From positions 145,677 through 209,676 of the forward strand of contig CAMBEE010000002.1 in NCBI GenBank assembly GCA_945865665.1: DNA of 64,000 nucleotides, written 5' to 3'. Made by a program: the position numbers and the translations under genes. The notes under the pieces were generated by a model. The model was not told the origin of the DNA, ran no database searches, and saw nothing but the letters and a program-made list of their open reading frames with translations. Positions 33,741 to 44,322 of this stretch are shown one piece after another (position 1 is the first letter of the stretch; each line of letters starts with the position of its first letter). The stretch comes from an uncultured Clostridium sp. (GTDB lineage: Bacteria; Bacillota; Clostridia; TANB77; CAG-508).

Positions 33741-34706
33741 GTGGATTTTATTAGTATAAAAAAATTTAAATTTTATACAAAAGAAACAACGAAATATTTA
33801 AATATAGTATTAATAGCAATTGGTTTTATAATATCAATAATATTAATAAAATATAAACCAATGTATGAAGTAAAAATTTCTGGAGAATCAATTGGGTATA
33901 TAGAAAATAAACAGGCAATAAATGAAACAATAAAAAATAATATAGAAGATTTAAATCAAGCTAATATAGAGAATATTGAATTGACAAAAAAACCAGAATA
34001 TGAATTTAAATTAGTCGAAAAATCTCAAGAAGAAAATGATGACGAAATAATAGTAGCTTTACAAAAAGAGCTGGAAATAACTTATAAATATTATGAAATA
34101 GCTTCAAAAGATGAAGTTATTGAAAATGTTGAAGATAAAGAAACTGCAGAAAAATTAGTTAATGAAATAAAAGAATTGTCAGATAGTGAAATAAATCTTA
34201 CAATAAATGAAAAAACAACAAATGCATTAGAAGAAGTTCAAATTGACGAATTGGAAGTAGCTAAAGCGAACACAATAGAAAAACTAAATATTGATACAAC
34301 TGAAGAGATATCAAATATCAATGGAATAAAAATAGCAACTTTACCAGTTACAGGAACAATATCTTCAAGATATGGAGTCAGTAGTAAAATAAGAGTATCA
34401 ACACATACAGGTTTAGACATTGCAACAACTACAGGCACACCAATAAAAGTTGTTGCAGACGGAACTGTAACATTTGCTGCATATAGTGGCTCTTATGGAT
34501 ACCTTGTAAAAGTTGACCATGGTAATGGTGTTGAAACTTGGTATGGACATACTAGTAAAATGATTGTAAAAGCAGGGCAAGAAGTAAAATCAGGAGATAC
34601 AATAGCATTAGTTGGAAGTACAGGTAATTCAACAGGCCCACACTTACATTTTGAAGTAAGGATTAATGGAGAACATGTAAACCCACAAAAATATTTGTAT
34701 AAGTAA
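33741..34706 (+). CDS. Membrane-anchored M23 (LytM) peptidoglycan endopeptidase
   Basis: The 321-residue protein has a membrane helix at about 20-42, an acidic helical middle part, and a C-terminal M23 domain. The zinc-binding HxxxD is in THTGLDI and HxH in GPHLHFE; GSTGNSTGPHLHF is typical. The enzymes cut peptide cross-links in the wall or, in sporeformers, act like SpoIIQ. The GTG at 33741 lies only one or two bases after AAAGGAGA, unusually close, so the actual start may differ. A strong terminator follows. Confidence 0.85.
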   Translation: MDFISIKKFKFYTKETTKYLNIVLIAIGFIISIILIKYKPMYEVKISGESIGYIENKQAINETIKNNIEDLNQANIENIELTKKPEYEFKLVEKSQEENDDEIIVALQKELEITYKYYEIASKDEVIENVEDKETAEKLVNEIKELSDSEINLTINEKTTNALEEVQIDELEVAKANTIEKLNIDTTEEISNINGIKIATLPVTGTISSRYGVSSKIRVSTHTGLDIATTTGTPIKVVADGTVTFAAYSGSYGYLVKVDHGNGVETWYGHTSKMIVKAGQEVKSGDTIALVGSTGNSTGPHLHFEVRINGEHVNPQKYLYK

Positions 34707-34709
34707 AAG

Positions 34710-34768
34710 ATGAGACAAGTGAGAAAGGTTAAATACATACCGAATCTCAGATTTGTCTCTTTTTTTTA
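34710..34768 (+). terminator. Terminator after the M23 gene
   Basis: TGAGACAAGTGAG faces CTCAGATTTGTCTC, followed by eight Ts. Confidence 0.75.
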
Positions 34769-34825
34769 AGGCTGTGAACTGTAACGATAAGATAATTATA
34801 AAAATAGGTTCTCCACAAAAATAAG

Positions 34826-34853
34826 TTGACAAATTTTTATAATAATATATAAT
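34826..34853 (+). promoter_or_regulatory. Promoter of the coiled-coil protein gene
   Basis: TTGACA (34826-34831) and TATAAT (34848-34853), 16 bases apart. Confidence 0.65.
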
Positions 34854-34903
34854 AAAATAGAACAAATACTATTAAATATTTATTATTGGAATAAGGTGAT
34901 AAG

Positions 34904-36286
34904 ATGAAAATACAAGATAGAATAAAAAAATTTATGAATAGAAATAATCCAGAATTAATAGCAGGAGAGACAAAGTTAGATAAAAAAATAAATGAAAAAG
35001 CAAATGAAATAGAAAAATTATATGTGACAAAAAAAGAAAAGGGAGAAGAAAACCCTATAAATGATACAGTAGAAAAAATAATGCAAATTGTACAGAATAA
35101 TCCAGATCCATTAGAGGTAAGAAAACTTTTAACAGAGTTAATAGAAAGAGAAAATATATCAGATCAAGTTGTAGAAAGGGCAGCTATAGAATTATCAAAA
35201 AAAGAGGATATACTAAATCATATAATAGTAGAGGCAATCGACGAGGCTGAAACAAGTATTCCAGATAGTTCAATTAAAAATATAATAAACAAGGGAGAAA
35301 TGAACATACGAGACAATTTGGAATTGATACAACAGATGCATGATCAAGAAAAACAGAAACAAGCAGAACAAGAACAATTAGAACTTCAAAGACAGGAACA
35401 ACAAAAAAAGATTGAGCAAAAAAGAAAAGAAGCAAAAACAAAGATTGAAATATTAAAATCAAATATAAAAGAAATGCAAGATGGTGAAATTGGAGATAGA
35501 ATATCAGCTATACAAGAACAATTAGGACCAGAAAATATGAATAATGAAATAAACGAATTGATTCAAAATATAATAGCACAAAGAATGGCAGAAGATATTT
35601 ATAATGATGCAAGGAAGAACCCTTCAATATATAAGTTGTCTAAAGCAATGTCAACAGGGGAAATGATAGAAAGAGATTTAGCAACAACAGTACAAGAAAA
35701 ATATAAAGAAATAGAAGAAGAAAGAGGACATAAAGAAGGCAGGTTTAATAAAAGAGAATTTAAAATGCTAATTTTAAACGAAATGGCAAGACAAATTAGT
35801 ATCGAATATGAAAAAACAGGACTATTTAATATTCCAGAATCAAAGCAATTAAGTCAGCTTAAAAAAGAAGAAAAAAAATATTTGGTAGATACTATACAAA
35901 ATCTTGTTAATACAAAATTAAAAAAAGAGGATATTTTAGAAATTTCAAGGCAAATAAATGAAGGAAATAAAGAATTACAGAAAAAAGAAAATCAAATTAT
36001 AAATTTAATAAGACAAATTCCAATAGAAGATAAAAGCAGGATAATAGATGTATTAAATAAAATGATAGTAGATAAAAACAGATTAGATACAATAGAGATG
36101 CTTGATAATGAGGGGTTATTAAATAAACTTGCAATTATGCCAACAGAAAAAAGGAAAGAAACTATAAATATAGTAAACAAGGCAGTTGGGAAAAGAAATA
36201 AATATAAAGTTGCTACAAAAACACCAAAAACGAATGGTGCAAAATTTAGTGGAAATCCAACATCAATAGAATATGAAGAGAGATAA
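34904..36286 (+). CDS. Hypothetical charged coiled-coil protein
   Basis: I do not recognise this 460-residue protein. It has no signal peptide or membrane helix. Glutamine-, glutamate- and lysine-rich segments (about residues 145-200, EKQKQAEQEQLELQRQEQQ and onwards) predict long coiled coils, and repeated leucine-rich helical segments fill the C-terminal half (IRQIPIEDKSRIIDVLNKMI). ATG follows AAGGTGAT. The gene stands alone with its own promoter. A structural or scaffold role is possible; nothing shows an enzyme. Confidence 0.7.
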   Translation: MKIQDRIKKFMNRNNPELIAGETKLDKKINEKANEIEKLYVTKKEKGEENPINDTVEKIMQIVQNNPDPLEVRKLLTELIERENISDQVVERAAIELSKKEDILNHIIVEAIDEAETSIPDSSIKNIINKGEMNIRDNLELIQQMHDQEKQKQAEQEQLELQRQEQQKKIEQKRKEAKTKIEILKSNIKEMQDGEIGDRISAIQEQLGPENMNNEINELIQNIIAQRMAEDIYNDARKNPSIYKLSKAMSTGEMIERDLATTVQEKYKEIEEERGHKEGRFNKREFKMLILNEMARQISIEYEKTGLFNIPESKQLSQLKKEEKKYLVDTIQNLVNTKLKKEDILEISRQINEGNKELQKKENQIINLIRQIPIEDKSRIIDVLNKMIVDKNRLDTIEMLDNEGLLNKLAIMPTEKRKETINIVNKAVGKRNKYKVATKTPKTNGAKFSGNPTSIEYEER

Positions 36287-36483
36287 ATTTAATTTTATCT
36301 TTCTTCTTTTGTGTATGAAAAAAACAAAAATCTTTTTCACACAAAATTTACAAAAAAAATAACATTTGGGAATAATATAAAAATAAAATACCCATATAAT
36401 ATAAATATGAAAAATATGGGAGCATAAAAATTGAAAATTAAATAATAATCAATTAAAAAGCACCAAAGAAAGGTGGAAACCAA

Positions 36484-37134
36484 ATGAAAAAAAACAAAGA
36501 ATTACAGAAAATTGAAAATATAATGGAGATAGAAATACCAATAGATACAAAAAGCAAAGAATTTGAAAAAGTAATGTTTATATATAAAGTAGCGCTAAAA
36601 GAAATCAATACAAAACTAGAAATATTAAAAGACGAATTCAAACTCTTTTACGAATATGACTTAATAGACCACATAAACACAAGAATAAAATCACCAGAAA
36701 GTATAAGAAATAAAATGAAAGACAAAAGTTTACAATATACATACAAGGAAATGATTAAAAACATTAATGATATTGCAGGAATAAGGACAATATGCCCAAT
36801 TCAAAAGGATATATACTCAATAAGAAATTTAATTACAAAAATACCCGGAGTAAAAGTACTGAAAGAAAAAGACTATGTGAAAAATCCGAAAAAGAGTGGA
36901 TATTCAAGTTATCATATGATTTTGGAAGTTCCAATTACATTGTCACAAAATTTGATATATGTAAAAGTTGAACTTCAAATAAGAACATTAGCAATGGATT
37001 TCTGGGCAAGTATTGAACACAAAATGAAATATAAACCAGATAAAGAAGTAACAAAATCAACATCGAAAGAACTTGTACAATGTGCTAAAATGGTAAATAA
37101 ATTAGATAATAAAATGATGTTGTTAAATACATGA
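36484..37134 (+). CDS. Small alarmone synthetase (RelA/SpoT-type GTP pyrophosphokinase)
   Basis: This single-domain (p)ppGpp synthetase has 216 residues. It shows RIKSPESIRNKM, the RelA-Spot motif INDIAGIRTIC, KDYVKNPKKSGYSSYH, and VELQIRTLAMDFWASIEHKMKYK, which hold the ATP/GTP-binding and catalytic Asp/Glu residues. It has neither hydrolase nor regulatory domains, like YjbM/YwaC of Bacillus, so it makes alarmone on induction rather than by ribosome sensing. AAAGGTGG precedes the ATG. It lies just before a palindromic element and dnaG. Confidence 0.92.
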   Translation: MKKNKELQKIENIMEIEIPIDTKSKEFEKVMFIYKVALKEINTKLEILKDEFKLFYEYDLIDHINTRIKSPESIRNKMKDKSLQYTYKEMIKNINDIAGIRTICPIQKDIYSIRNLITKIPGVKVLKEKDYVKNPKKSGYSSYHMILEVPITLSQNLIYVKVELQIRTLAMDFWASIEHKMKYKPDKEVTKSTSKELVQCAKMVNKLDNKMMLLNT

Positions 37135-37160
37135 AATAAATTTGTATATTAATTATAAAG

Positions 37161-37339
37161 TTGCAGTATTATAGATGTTTTTTATAACTTTCGAATGTGA
37201 CCGAAATAGTGTTACAAATTCTTAAGTAAATGTTCTAAAGGGTCCTGTATTCGGGTATTGTTAGAATATTTACGTTAGAATTTGTTAACGTTATGTAGGG
37301 TAACCGAGAAAGTTACAAAAAACATCTATAATACTGCAA
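37161..37339. repeat. Palindromic RNA-like element, short relative (179 bp)
   Basis: Perfect 23-base arms (TTGCAGTATTATAGATG plus six Ts, and the complement at 37317-37339) enclose AACTTTCGAATGTGACC opposite GTAACCGAGAAAGTT. A second long helix follows (ACAAATTCTTAAGTAAAT against its complement near 37264-37285). The TTCGAATGTGA and AACCGAGAAA strands are shared with the three long elements. It fills the space between the alarmone synthetase and dnaG genes. Confidence 0.75.
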
Positions 37340-37474
37340 TTTTATGATACATATTAATAAGAAATTATAACAAAGATTTATAAGTCAATATTTTTTAAAA
37401 AACAAAGAAGGATTTATGTAAAATAGGTCGAATATTATATATAAGTATGTTTATTTGAAAGAAAGAGAGGAAAA

Positions 37475-39256
37475 ATGGCAAGATATAGTGAAGAGATATT
37501 AAATGAAGTAAGACAATCAAACGACATAGTAGATGTCATATCACAATATGTGCACTTAAAAAGAAGCGGAAGAAACTATTTTGGACTATGTCCATTCCAC
37601 AATGAAAAATCACCTTCTTTTTCAGTCTCACCAGATAAACAAATATTCCACTGCTTTGGGTGTGGAGTAGGAGGAAATGTAATAACATTTGTATCACAAA
37701 TAGAAGGACTAAATTTTGTAGAAACAGTACAAATGCTAGCAGAAAGAGCAAACATACAACTACCAACACTACAAAACAATGGAGACACACAAAGAGAGAT
37801 ACTAAAAGACAAAGTATATAAAGTAAATGAATTCACTGCAGAATACTACCATCAAAATTTATATAAACCACAAGCAAAAATGGCACAAGAATATGTAAAG
37901 AAAAGACAGCTAACAAACGAAACGTTAAAATCATTCAGAATTGGATTCTCAGGCAAATTTGACGAACTATATCAAGAATTAAAAAAGCAAGGGTTTCAAG
38001 AACAAGAAATATTAGAATCAGGGTTAGTCAACAAAAATGAAAGAGGTCAATACATAGATAGATACAGAAATAGACTAATGTTTCCAATATGTGATGCAAG
38101 AGGAAGAGTCATAGCATTTGGCGGAAGAGTATTAGACGAATCAAAGCCCAAATATATAAACTCACCAGAAAATGTAGTATATAGCAAAGGAAGACATTTA
38201 TTTGGACTAAATGTTGCCAAAAAAGGAGACACTAAAAAAATATTAATAGTTGAAGGCTATATGGATGTAATCTCACTACATCAAAGAGGAATAACAAATG
38301 TTGTAGCATCACTTGGAACAGCCTTAACTGAGCAACAGGGATGGTTGCTAAGAAAAAATTCTGAACAAATAATATTAAGTTTTGACTCTGACGAGGCAGG
38401 AATAAAAGCAAAATTAAGGTCAATAGAAATATTACAAAATATGGGATGTGACCTAAGAGTATTACAATTAGAAGGTGCAAAAGATCCAGACGAATATATA
38501 CTAAAATATGGAAATATGCGCTTTCAAAATGCAGTAGACAAAGCATTTTCAGTAGTTGAATTTAAAGTAAAAATACTAAAAAAAGAGTTGGATTTAGACA
38601 ACACTAATGACAAAATAAAATTCTTAAATGAAATTGCAAAATTGATTTCAAAAATAGACAACACAATGGAAAGAGAAGTATATATTGAGAAAATTGCAAA
38701 AGAATATGATATTTCAAAAGAAGCAATTTATGCAGAAGTGAACAAACTAAAATATAAAAATGATAAGAGTGAAAAAATATTGGAAAGACCAAAGCCAGTA
38801 ATAACTCATAAAAAAGTAGAAGTACAAGAAGTATCACCAATAATAAAAAGAAGAGAAAACACAATAATTTCAATATTACTATCAGGAGAGCTTTCCGTAT
38901 TTGAAATAATAAGGCAAAACATAAAAGCAGAAGATTTTCAAGATGGAATAAACAGAGAAATAGCAAAAAAACTGTATGAAGAATTTGAAAAAGGAAATAG
39001 TAATATTAATGGAATAATAGACAATCTAAGCCAAGAACAACAAAATCAAATCACAATGATAATGGCAGAAGACTATGAAATAGAGGACTTAGAAAAAGCA
39101 ATTGATGATATTATTCAAGCTTATAAAAGGGACAAGTTAAATAATAGAAAGCTTGAAGTATTGGAATTACTAGAGCAAACTTCAAATGTTGAAGAGAAAA
39201 AGGAATTAGAAAAAGAGCTAAGTAATATAATAATTACGTTAGCAAGAATGAAGTAG
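37475..39256 (+). CDS. dnaG: DNA primase
   Basis: DnaG makes RNA primers for replication. The 593-residue protein has the CHC2 zinc finger ([26 protein letters not shown]), the TOPRIM core ([29 protein letters not shown]) and the C-terminal DnaB-binding region. GAGAGG precedes the ATG. The gene is followed within 12 bases by rpoD, the classical macromolecular synthesis operon. Confidence 0.97.
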   Translation: MARYSEEILNEVRQSNDIVDVISQYVHLKRSGRNYFGLCPFHNEKSPSFSVSPDKQIFHCFGCGVGGNVITFVSQIEGLNFVETVQMLAERANIQLPTLQNNGDTQREILKDKVYKVNEFTAEYYHQNLYKPQAKMAQEYVKKRQLTNETLKSFRIGFSGKFDELYQELKKQGFQEQEILESGLVNKNERGQYIDRYRNRLMFPICDARGRVIAFGGRVLDESKPKYINSPENVVYSKGRHLFGLNVAKKGDTKKILIVEGYMDVISLHQRGITNVVASLGTALTEQQGWLLRKNSEQIILSFDSDEAGIKAKLRSIEILQNMGCDLRVLQLEGAKDPDEYILKYGNMRFQNAVDKAFSVVEFKVKILKKELDLDNTNDKIKFLNEIAKLISKIDNTMEREVYIEKIAKEYDISKEAIYAEVNKLKYKNDKSEKILERPKPVITHKKVEVQEVSPIIKRRENTIISILLSGELSVFEIIRQNIKAEDFQDGINREIAKKLYEEFEKGNSNINGIIDNLSQEQQNQITMIMAEDYEIEDLEKAIDDIIQAYKRDKLNNRKLEVLELLEQTSNVEEKKELEKELSNIIITLARMK

Positions 39257-39267
39257 GGGGAAAATTC

Positions 39268-40476
39268 ATGTCTAATAAAAAAGAAGAAAATTTAGAAGAA
39301 GTAAAAAAAGTTAAAGAAGTAAGCGAAACAAAAACAACTGAAACAGAAGTAAAAACAAAAAAAGCATCAGAAAATAAAGTGGAAAAAAATAGTGAAAAAA
39401 CAGACACAGAAAAAATCAATAATATAATTAATGAAGCAAAACAAAATGGAAAAATGACATATAGTGATTTAGCAACAAAATTAAATGATGTAAATCCAGA
39501 GAAAATGGATGAAGTTTTTGACGAATTTGAAAAAGGTGGAATAGATTTATTACCAGATGATTTTGACGAAGAACCAAATGTTGAAGATTTAAAAGAAGTA
39601 GAAGAACTTAAGTTAGACGAAATAACAGATACAAGTTTTGAAGGCATTAGTGTAGATGACCCAGTAAGAATGTATTTAAGGGAAATAGGAAAAATACCAC
39701 TATTAACATTTGACGAAGAACTAGAACTTGCAAAAAGAATTCTAGAGGGAGACGAAGAAGCAAAACAAAAATTAGCTGAATCAAACCTAAGACTTGTTGT
39801 AAGTATTGCAAAAAAATATGTTGGTAGAGGAATGCTATTCTTGGATTTAATACAAGAAGGAAACATGGGACTTATAAAAGCAGTAGAAAAATTTGATTAT
39901 ACAAAAGGATTCAAATTTAGTACTTATGCAACATGGTGGATAAGACAAGCAATAACAAGAGCTATTGCAGACCAAGCAAGAACAATAAGAATTCCAGTTC
40001 ATATGGTAGAAACAATAAATAAATTAATAAGAACATCAAGAAACTTATTACAACAAATGGGTAGAGAACCAACACCAGAAGAAATAGCAAAAGAAATGGA
40101 AATTCCAGTTGAAAAAGTAGTAGAAATCCAAAAAATTGCACAAGACCCAGTGTCACTAGAAACACCAATTGGAGAAGAAGAGGACAGCCACTTAGGGGAC
40201 TTTATACAAGACGAAGACAGCCCAGCTCCACATGATGCAGCATCATACACACTTTTAAAAGAACAATTAGAAGAAGTAATGAATACATTAACACCAAGAG
40301 AAGCAAAAGTATTAAAATTAAGATTTGGACTAGAAGACGGAAAATCTAGAACACTTGAAGAAGTAGGAAAAGAATTTAATGTAACTCGTGAAAGAATAAG
40401 ACAAATAGAAGCAAAAGCATTAAGAAAATTAAGACATCCAAGTAGAAGCAAAAAATTAAGAGACTATATGGGATAA
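39268..40476 (+). CDS. rpoD: RNA polymerase primary sigma factor (sigma-A)
   Basis: The 402-residue SigA has an acidic lysine-rich N-terminal region and all conserved regions: 1.2 ([16 protein letters not shown]), 2.3-2.4 ([25 protein letters not shown]), 3 ([14 protein letters not shown]) and 4.2 ([30 protein letters not shown]). It recognises the TTGACA/TATAAT promoters found in the window. It is transcribed with dnaG. GGGGG precedes the start by seven bases. Confidence 0.97.
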   Translation: MSNKKEENLEEVKKVKEVSETKTTETEVKTKKASENKVEKNSEKTDTEKINNIINEAKQNGKMTYSDLATKLNDVNPEKMDEVFDEFEKGGIDLLPDDFDEEPNVEDLKEVEELKLDEITDTSFEGISVDDPVRMYLREIGKIPLLTFDEELELAKRILEGDEEAKQKLAESNLRLVVSIAKKYVGRGMLFLDLIQEGNMGLIKAVEKFDYTKGFKFSTYATWWIRQAITRAIADQARTIRIPVHMVETINKLIRTSRNLLQQMGREPTPEEIAKEMEIPVEKVVEIQKIAQDPVSLETPIGEEEDSHLGDFIQDEDSPAPHDAASYTLLKEQLEEVMNTLTPREAKVLKLRFGLEDGKSRTLEEVGKEFNVTRERIRQIEAKALRKLRHPSRSKKLRDYMG

Positions 40477-40478
40477 AA

Positions 40479-40508
40479 TTTGTCATTAGGGACGCCCATT
40501 TTTGACAA
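40479..40508. repeat. Short GGGACG-type inverted repeat after rpoD
   Basis: TTTGTCA and TGACAA enclose TTAGGGACGCCCATTT, three bases after the rpoD stop. It resembles the GGGGACGG repeats near ruvA and also follows a stop codon. Confidence 0.45.
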
Positions 40509-40552
40509 GTATATAAAGAGTCAAGAGTGAGCGCCTTTCTTGATAGGAAAGG

Positions 40553-41638
40553 ATGAAATTAAAGATGGAAAACATAAGAAATTTTGTAGAAACAATAAAA
40601 GGAATACAAATGTCTCAAATAATTGATATAGGAATAGCAATATTAATATATATACTATTTAGATGTTTAAGCCAAAGCCTAGCATATTTTACAGTTAAAT
40701 TTTTCAAACCAAAAACAAAAAACAAAAAATCAATAAAAAATAATGCGTTTTATACACCATTAAAAGTATTTTATGTTGTTCTAGGAGCATATATTTCATT
40801 ATTATTTATTAGACAACCACTTCAAACACCAGTATGGTTAAATACAGCAGTTGATCAAATATTTAAAATAGCAGTAATTATTTTATCAGCAAACGGAATA
40901 GCAAATAGCTTAACAACAAATAATAGCTTAGTAAATAAATTAAAAGATAGAATGAATCCAGATGTAGAAGACTCAATGCTTAAATTTATACTTAAAGCAA
41001 TCAGAGCAGTAATATACATAATAGCAGGATTTATGATAATAACAGATTTAGGATTTAACCTAAACGGATTAATTGCAGGACTAGGAATAGGAAGTGTTGT
41101 AATAACACTTGCAGCACAAGATACAGCAAAAAATTTATTTGGAGGACTAGTAATATTTTTAGACAAACCATTTGTAGTAGGGGACTGGATAGAAGTAGAA
41201 AACTACGAGGGAACTGTAGAAGATATTACATTTAGAAGCACAAGAGTAAGAACATTTGAAAACTCAGTTGTAAACATACCAAATGCAGTAATAGCAAATG
41301 ATTCAATAATTAATTGGAGCAGAATGGAAAAAAGAAGAAATAAAGTTAATTTGTGTTTAGACTTAGATACTCCGTTAGAAAAAGTTCAAATAGTTCAAAA
41401 AAGAATAAAAGAATTATTGGTACAACATGATGATGTAATTGATGAGACTATTATTGTTAGATTTGATAATATAACAGATAATGGAATTAACTTATTGGTA
41501 TGTAGTTATACTAATTCTCTAGATTATTCAAGTTTTTTAGAGGAAAAAGAAAAGATAAACTTTAAAATAATGCAAATACTTAGAGAAGAAAATGTAGAAT
41601 TGGCATATGACACAAAAACAGTATTTGTAAGAAATTAA
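40553..41638 (+). CDS. MscS-family mechanosensitive ion channel
   Basis: The 361-residue protein has about four membrane helices. The last is the glycine/alanine-rich pore helix (LNGLIAGLGIGSVVITLAAQDTAKNLFGG), followed by the beta domain (FLDKPFVVGDWIEVENYEGTVEDITFRSTRVRT) and the C-terminal cage (VVNIPNAVIAN). MscS channels release solutes on osmotic down-shock. Two starts are possible, 40553 and 40565; ribosome binding sites fit neither perfectly. A hairpin terminator follows. Confidence 0.92.
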   Translation: MKLKMENIRNFVETIKGIQMSQIIDIGIAILIYILFRCLSQSLAYFTVKFFKPKTKNKKSIKNNAFYTPLKVFYVVLGAYISLLFIRQPLQTPVWLNTAVDQIFKIAVIILSANGIANSLTTNNSLVNKLKDRMNPDVEDSMLKFILKAIRAVIYIIAGFMIITDLGFNLNGLIAGLGIGSVVITLAAQDTAKNLFGGLVIFLDKPFVVGDWIEVENYEGTVEDITFRSTRVRTFENSVVNIPNAVIANDSIINWSRMEKRRNKVNLCLDLDTPLEKVQIVQKRIKELLVQHDDVIDETIIVRFDNITDNGINLLVCSYTNSLDYSSFLEEKEKINFKIMQILREENVELAYDTKTVFVRN

Positions 41639-41671
41639 AAGAAAGTTCCAACAAAGGGACTTTCTTTTTTG
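41639..41671 (+). terminator. Terminator after mscS
   Basis: AAGAAAGTTCC pairs with GGGACTTTCTT around AACAAA, followed by TTTT. It may also serve the convergent small gene. Confidence 0.75.
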
Positions 41672-41679
41672 AGTATCCA

Positions 41680-41883
41680 CTAAAAAATATAAGAAATAGC
41701 GGAAGCCACAGAAATAAAAAAGAAAACAGCTGTACATATAGCACATATAGATGATGATATAAAGCACAAATCAGTTTTCCATCCCATAGTTTCATTTAAC
41801 CGAGGCTCAATAACTTTTATTAATATTAAATAAAGTATAAATGAAACAGCAGATGCAAATAAAAATTCCAATGTTTTTGGCAT
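41680..41883 (-). CDS. Small two-helix membrane protein (67 residues)
   Basis: It begins MPKTLEFLFASAVSFILYLILIKVIEP at ATG 41883, seven bases after a strong AAAGGAG. A second hydrophobic segment near the end follows a WKTDLCFISSSICAIC stretch. I cannot assign a family. The longer frame from 41904 has no ribosome binding site of its own. It is divergent from the two-component operon at 42130. Confidence 0.65.
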   Translation of the reverse strand: MPKTLEFLFASAVSFILYLILIKVIEPRLNETMGWKTDLCFISSSICAICTAVFFFISVASAISYIF

Positions 41884-41965
41884 AGGCACTCTCCTTTTGT
41901 ACAAAAACCATATTAACGGTTACATAAAATATTATAATACAAAAAGCCAATAAATTCAACTAGTA

Positions 41966-41994
41966 TTGCAATTTTTATGGTAATATAGTACAAT
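41966..41994 (+). promoter_or_regulatory. Promoter of the two-component operon
   Basis: TTGCAA (41966-41971) and TACAAT (41989-41994), 17 bases apart, about 130 bases before the regulator start. Confidence 0.55.
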
Positions 41995-42129
41995 AAAAAC
42001 AATTAAAATTCACAAATAGGGCACAAAAATAAGGTAAAATAGAACTAAATGAAATGCCATAAGATTTGATTGACAAAATTTTTAAAGAAAATTTAGGATG
42101 GCGATGAGTGAAGCGAAAGGAGAACAAAC

Positions 42130-42804
42130 ATGGACAAATGCATATTAATTGTAGATGACGAATCAAGAATGAGAAAACTAATAAAAGACTTTTTAGCAAC
42201 AAAAGGCTACAACATATTAGAAGCTGAAGACGGAGAAAAAGCACTACAAGTATTTGAAGAAAACTCAGAAAAAATAAGCTTAATTTTATTAGATGTAATG
42301 ATGCCAAAACTAGATGGTTGGTCTGTATTAAGACAAATACGACAAACTTCAAAAGTACCAATAATAATGCTAACAGCAAGAGGAGAAGAACAAGACGAAT
42401 TATTTGGATTTGAGCTAGGAGTAGACGAATACATATCAAAACCATTTAGCCCCAAAATACTAGTAGCTAGAGTAGAAGCAATACTAAAAAGAACACAAGG
42501 AAATTCCAAAGAAGTAAAAGACTATGGAGGAATAGAAATAGATAAAGATGGTAGAACAGTAACAGTTGATGGAAAAGTATTAGAATTAAGTTTAAGAGAA
42601 TATGAATTATTAGTATATTTAGTAGAAAATGAAAACATAGCACTTTCTAGAGATAAAATATTAAATAATGTGTGGAACTATGATTATTATGGAGATTCTA
42701 GAACAATAGACAGTCATATAAAAAAAATAAGACATAAATTGGGAAAAAGAGGCAAATATATAAAAACAATGAGAGGTGTAGGATATAAATTTGAAGTTAA
42801 ATAA
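42130..42804 (+). CDS. OmpR/PhoB-family response regulator
   Basis: The receiver domain (CILIVDDESRMRKLI, LLDVMMPKLDGW, LTARGEE, ISKPFSPK) and winged-helix domain (LSLREYELLVYLVENENIALSRDKIL, WNYDYYGDSRTIDSHIKKIR) fill 224 residues. AAAGGAG precedes the ATG. It overlaps the histidine kinase gene by 14 bases, so the two are translationally coupled partners. The signal is unknown. A sortase and adhesin lie downstream after a palindromic element. Confidence 0.93.
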   Translation: MDKCILIVDDESRMRKLIKDFLATKGYNILEAEDGEKALQVFEENSEKISLILLDVMMPKLDGWSVLRQIRQTSKVPIIMLTARGEEQDELFGFELGVDEYISKPFSPKILVARVEAILKRTQGNSKEVKDYGGIEIDKDGRTVTVDGKVLELSLREYELLVYLVENENIALSRDKILNNVWNYDYYGDSRTIDSHIKKIRHKLGKRGKYIKTMRGVGYKFEVK

Positions 42805-44311
42805 ATTAAAAGATGTATTTTCATCAGTAAAAGTAAAACTATTTATAACACTAAGTTCCACAATATTACTAATAATAATATTTTTAATAATAGTAAACAA
42901 CTTTGCGCTAGAAAATTTCTATCTATATAACAAACAAAACACATTAAAAGCAGTATATGAAACAATAAACAACTATTACGAAAACCCAAATCAAGACAAT
43001 GATATAGAATCAGAACTGGAAAAATTATCTGTAAAAAATAATTTTGACATTTTAGTAAAAGACAATAATGGTATAAATGTTTATACTACAAATAAAAACT
43101 TTTCTTCAGTAATAGGAAATATAAACGATATACTAGACAAGTTTAATACAAACAAGGGAAAAGAGCTAGAATCAAATGATAAATTTGTAATAAAAAAACA
43201 ACAAGATTTGAAAAATGGATTATCATATATAATGCTTTCTGGTAAGCTAGATAACGGATATTTTTTATACATTCGTATTCCAGTAACATCTATACAAGAT
43301 AGCGTAAAAATATCAAATAACTTTTTATTACTAATGGCAGGATTTACTATATTAATAGCATCAATTATGGTATCAATAGTATCAAGAAAATTCACAGAGC
43401 CAATATTAGAACTAAATAACATAGCAAAAAAAATGTCAAACTTAGACTTTAGTCAAAAATATAAAATAACAAATGCTAAAGACGAAATAAATGACTTAGG
43501 CAAAAGCATAAACACCATGTCAGACAAACTAGAAAAGACAATAAAGCAATTAAGAAGTAGTAACATAGAACTAGAAAGGGACATCGAAGAAAAATCTAAA
43601 ATAGACGAAATGAGAAAAACATTTATATCAGACGTATCACATGAGTTAAAAACTCCAATAGCATTGATACAAGGTTATAGTGAAGGACTACTTGAAAATG
43701 TAAATACAGATGAAGAAAGTAGAAAATTTTATGCTGAAGTTATTTTTGACGAAACAAATAAGATGGATAAGCTTGTAAAACAATTATTAGAACTTATGAA
43801 ACTAGAATATGGCAAAAGAGAATTTAACAATAAAGAATTTAATATTGTAGAACTTGAAAAAGAAGTTATCAGAAAAACAAATGTTATGGTAGAGGGAAAA
43901 CAAGCAGAAATAATATTTGACTCTAATCAAGAGATACAAGTATTTGCAGATGACTTTTATATTGAACAGGTTTTAACAAATTATATGATAAATGCAATAA
44001 AAAATGTTGAAGAAATGTATGGAGAAAAATATATAAAAATATCAAATGAAATAAAATCAGAAGAAAACAAGGTATGTATTAAAGTATTTAATACGGGTAA
44101 AAATATTTCAGAGGAAAATTTAAACAGAATTTGGAACAGATTTTACAAAGCAGATGAATCTAGACATAGAGAAGATGGTGGAACTGGTATAGGACTTGCA
44201 TTTGTAAAAGCTATTATGAGCAATTATGATAATAAATATGGAGTTCGTAATTTGGAAAATGGAGTTGAATTTTATTTTGAATTAGATATGAAACAAGGAA
44301 GACAAGCCTAA
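42791..44311 (+). CDS. Sensor histidine kinase
   Basis: The kinase (506 residues) has two membrane helices (about 15-36 and 178-198) around an extracellular sensor of about 140 residues. A HAMP domain, a dimerisation domain with the phospho-acceptor His284 in SDVSHELKTPIALIQGYSEG, and an ATPase domain (NRIWNRFYKADESRHREDGGTGIGLAFVKAIM) follow. The TTG start lies inside the end of the response regulator gene. It is the cognate partner of that regulator. The stop codon is almost at the edge of the long palindromic element. Confidence 0.92.
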   Translation: MKLNKLKDVFSSVKVKLFITLSSTILLIIIFLIIVNNFALENFYLYNKQNTLKAVYETINNYYENPNQDNDIESELEKLSVKNNFDILVKDNNGINVYTTNKNFSSVIGNINDILDKFNTNKGKELESNDKFVIKKQQDLKNGLSYIMLSGKLDNGYFLYIRIPVTSIQDSVKISNNFLLLMAGFTILIASIMVSIVSRKFTEPILELNNIAKKMSNLDFSQKYKITNAKDEINDLGKSINTMSDKLEKTIKQLRSSNIELERDIEEKSKIDEMRKTFISDVSHELKTPIALIQGYSEGLLENVNTDEESRKFYAEVIFDETNKMDKLVKQLLELMKLEYGKREFNNKEFNIVELEKEVIRKTNVMVEGKQAEIIFDSNQEIQVFADDFYIEQVLTNYMINAIKNVEEMYGEKYIKISNEIKSEENKVCIKVFNTGKNISEENLNRIWNRFYKADESRHREDGGTGIGLAFVKAIMSNYDNKYGVRNLENGVEFYFELDMKQGRQA

Positions 44312-44322
44312 CTTTTCGTAAC

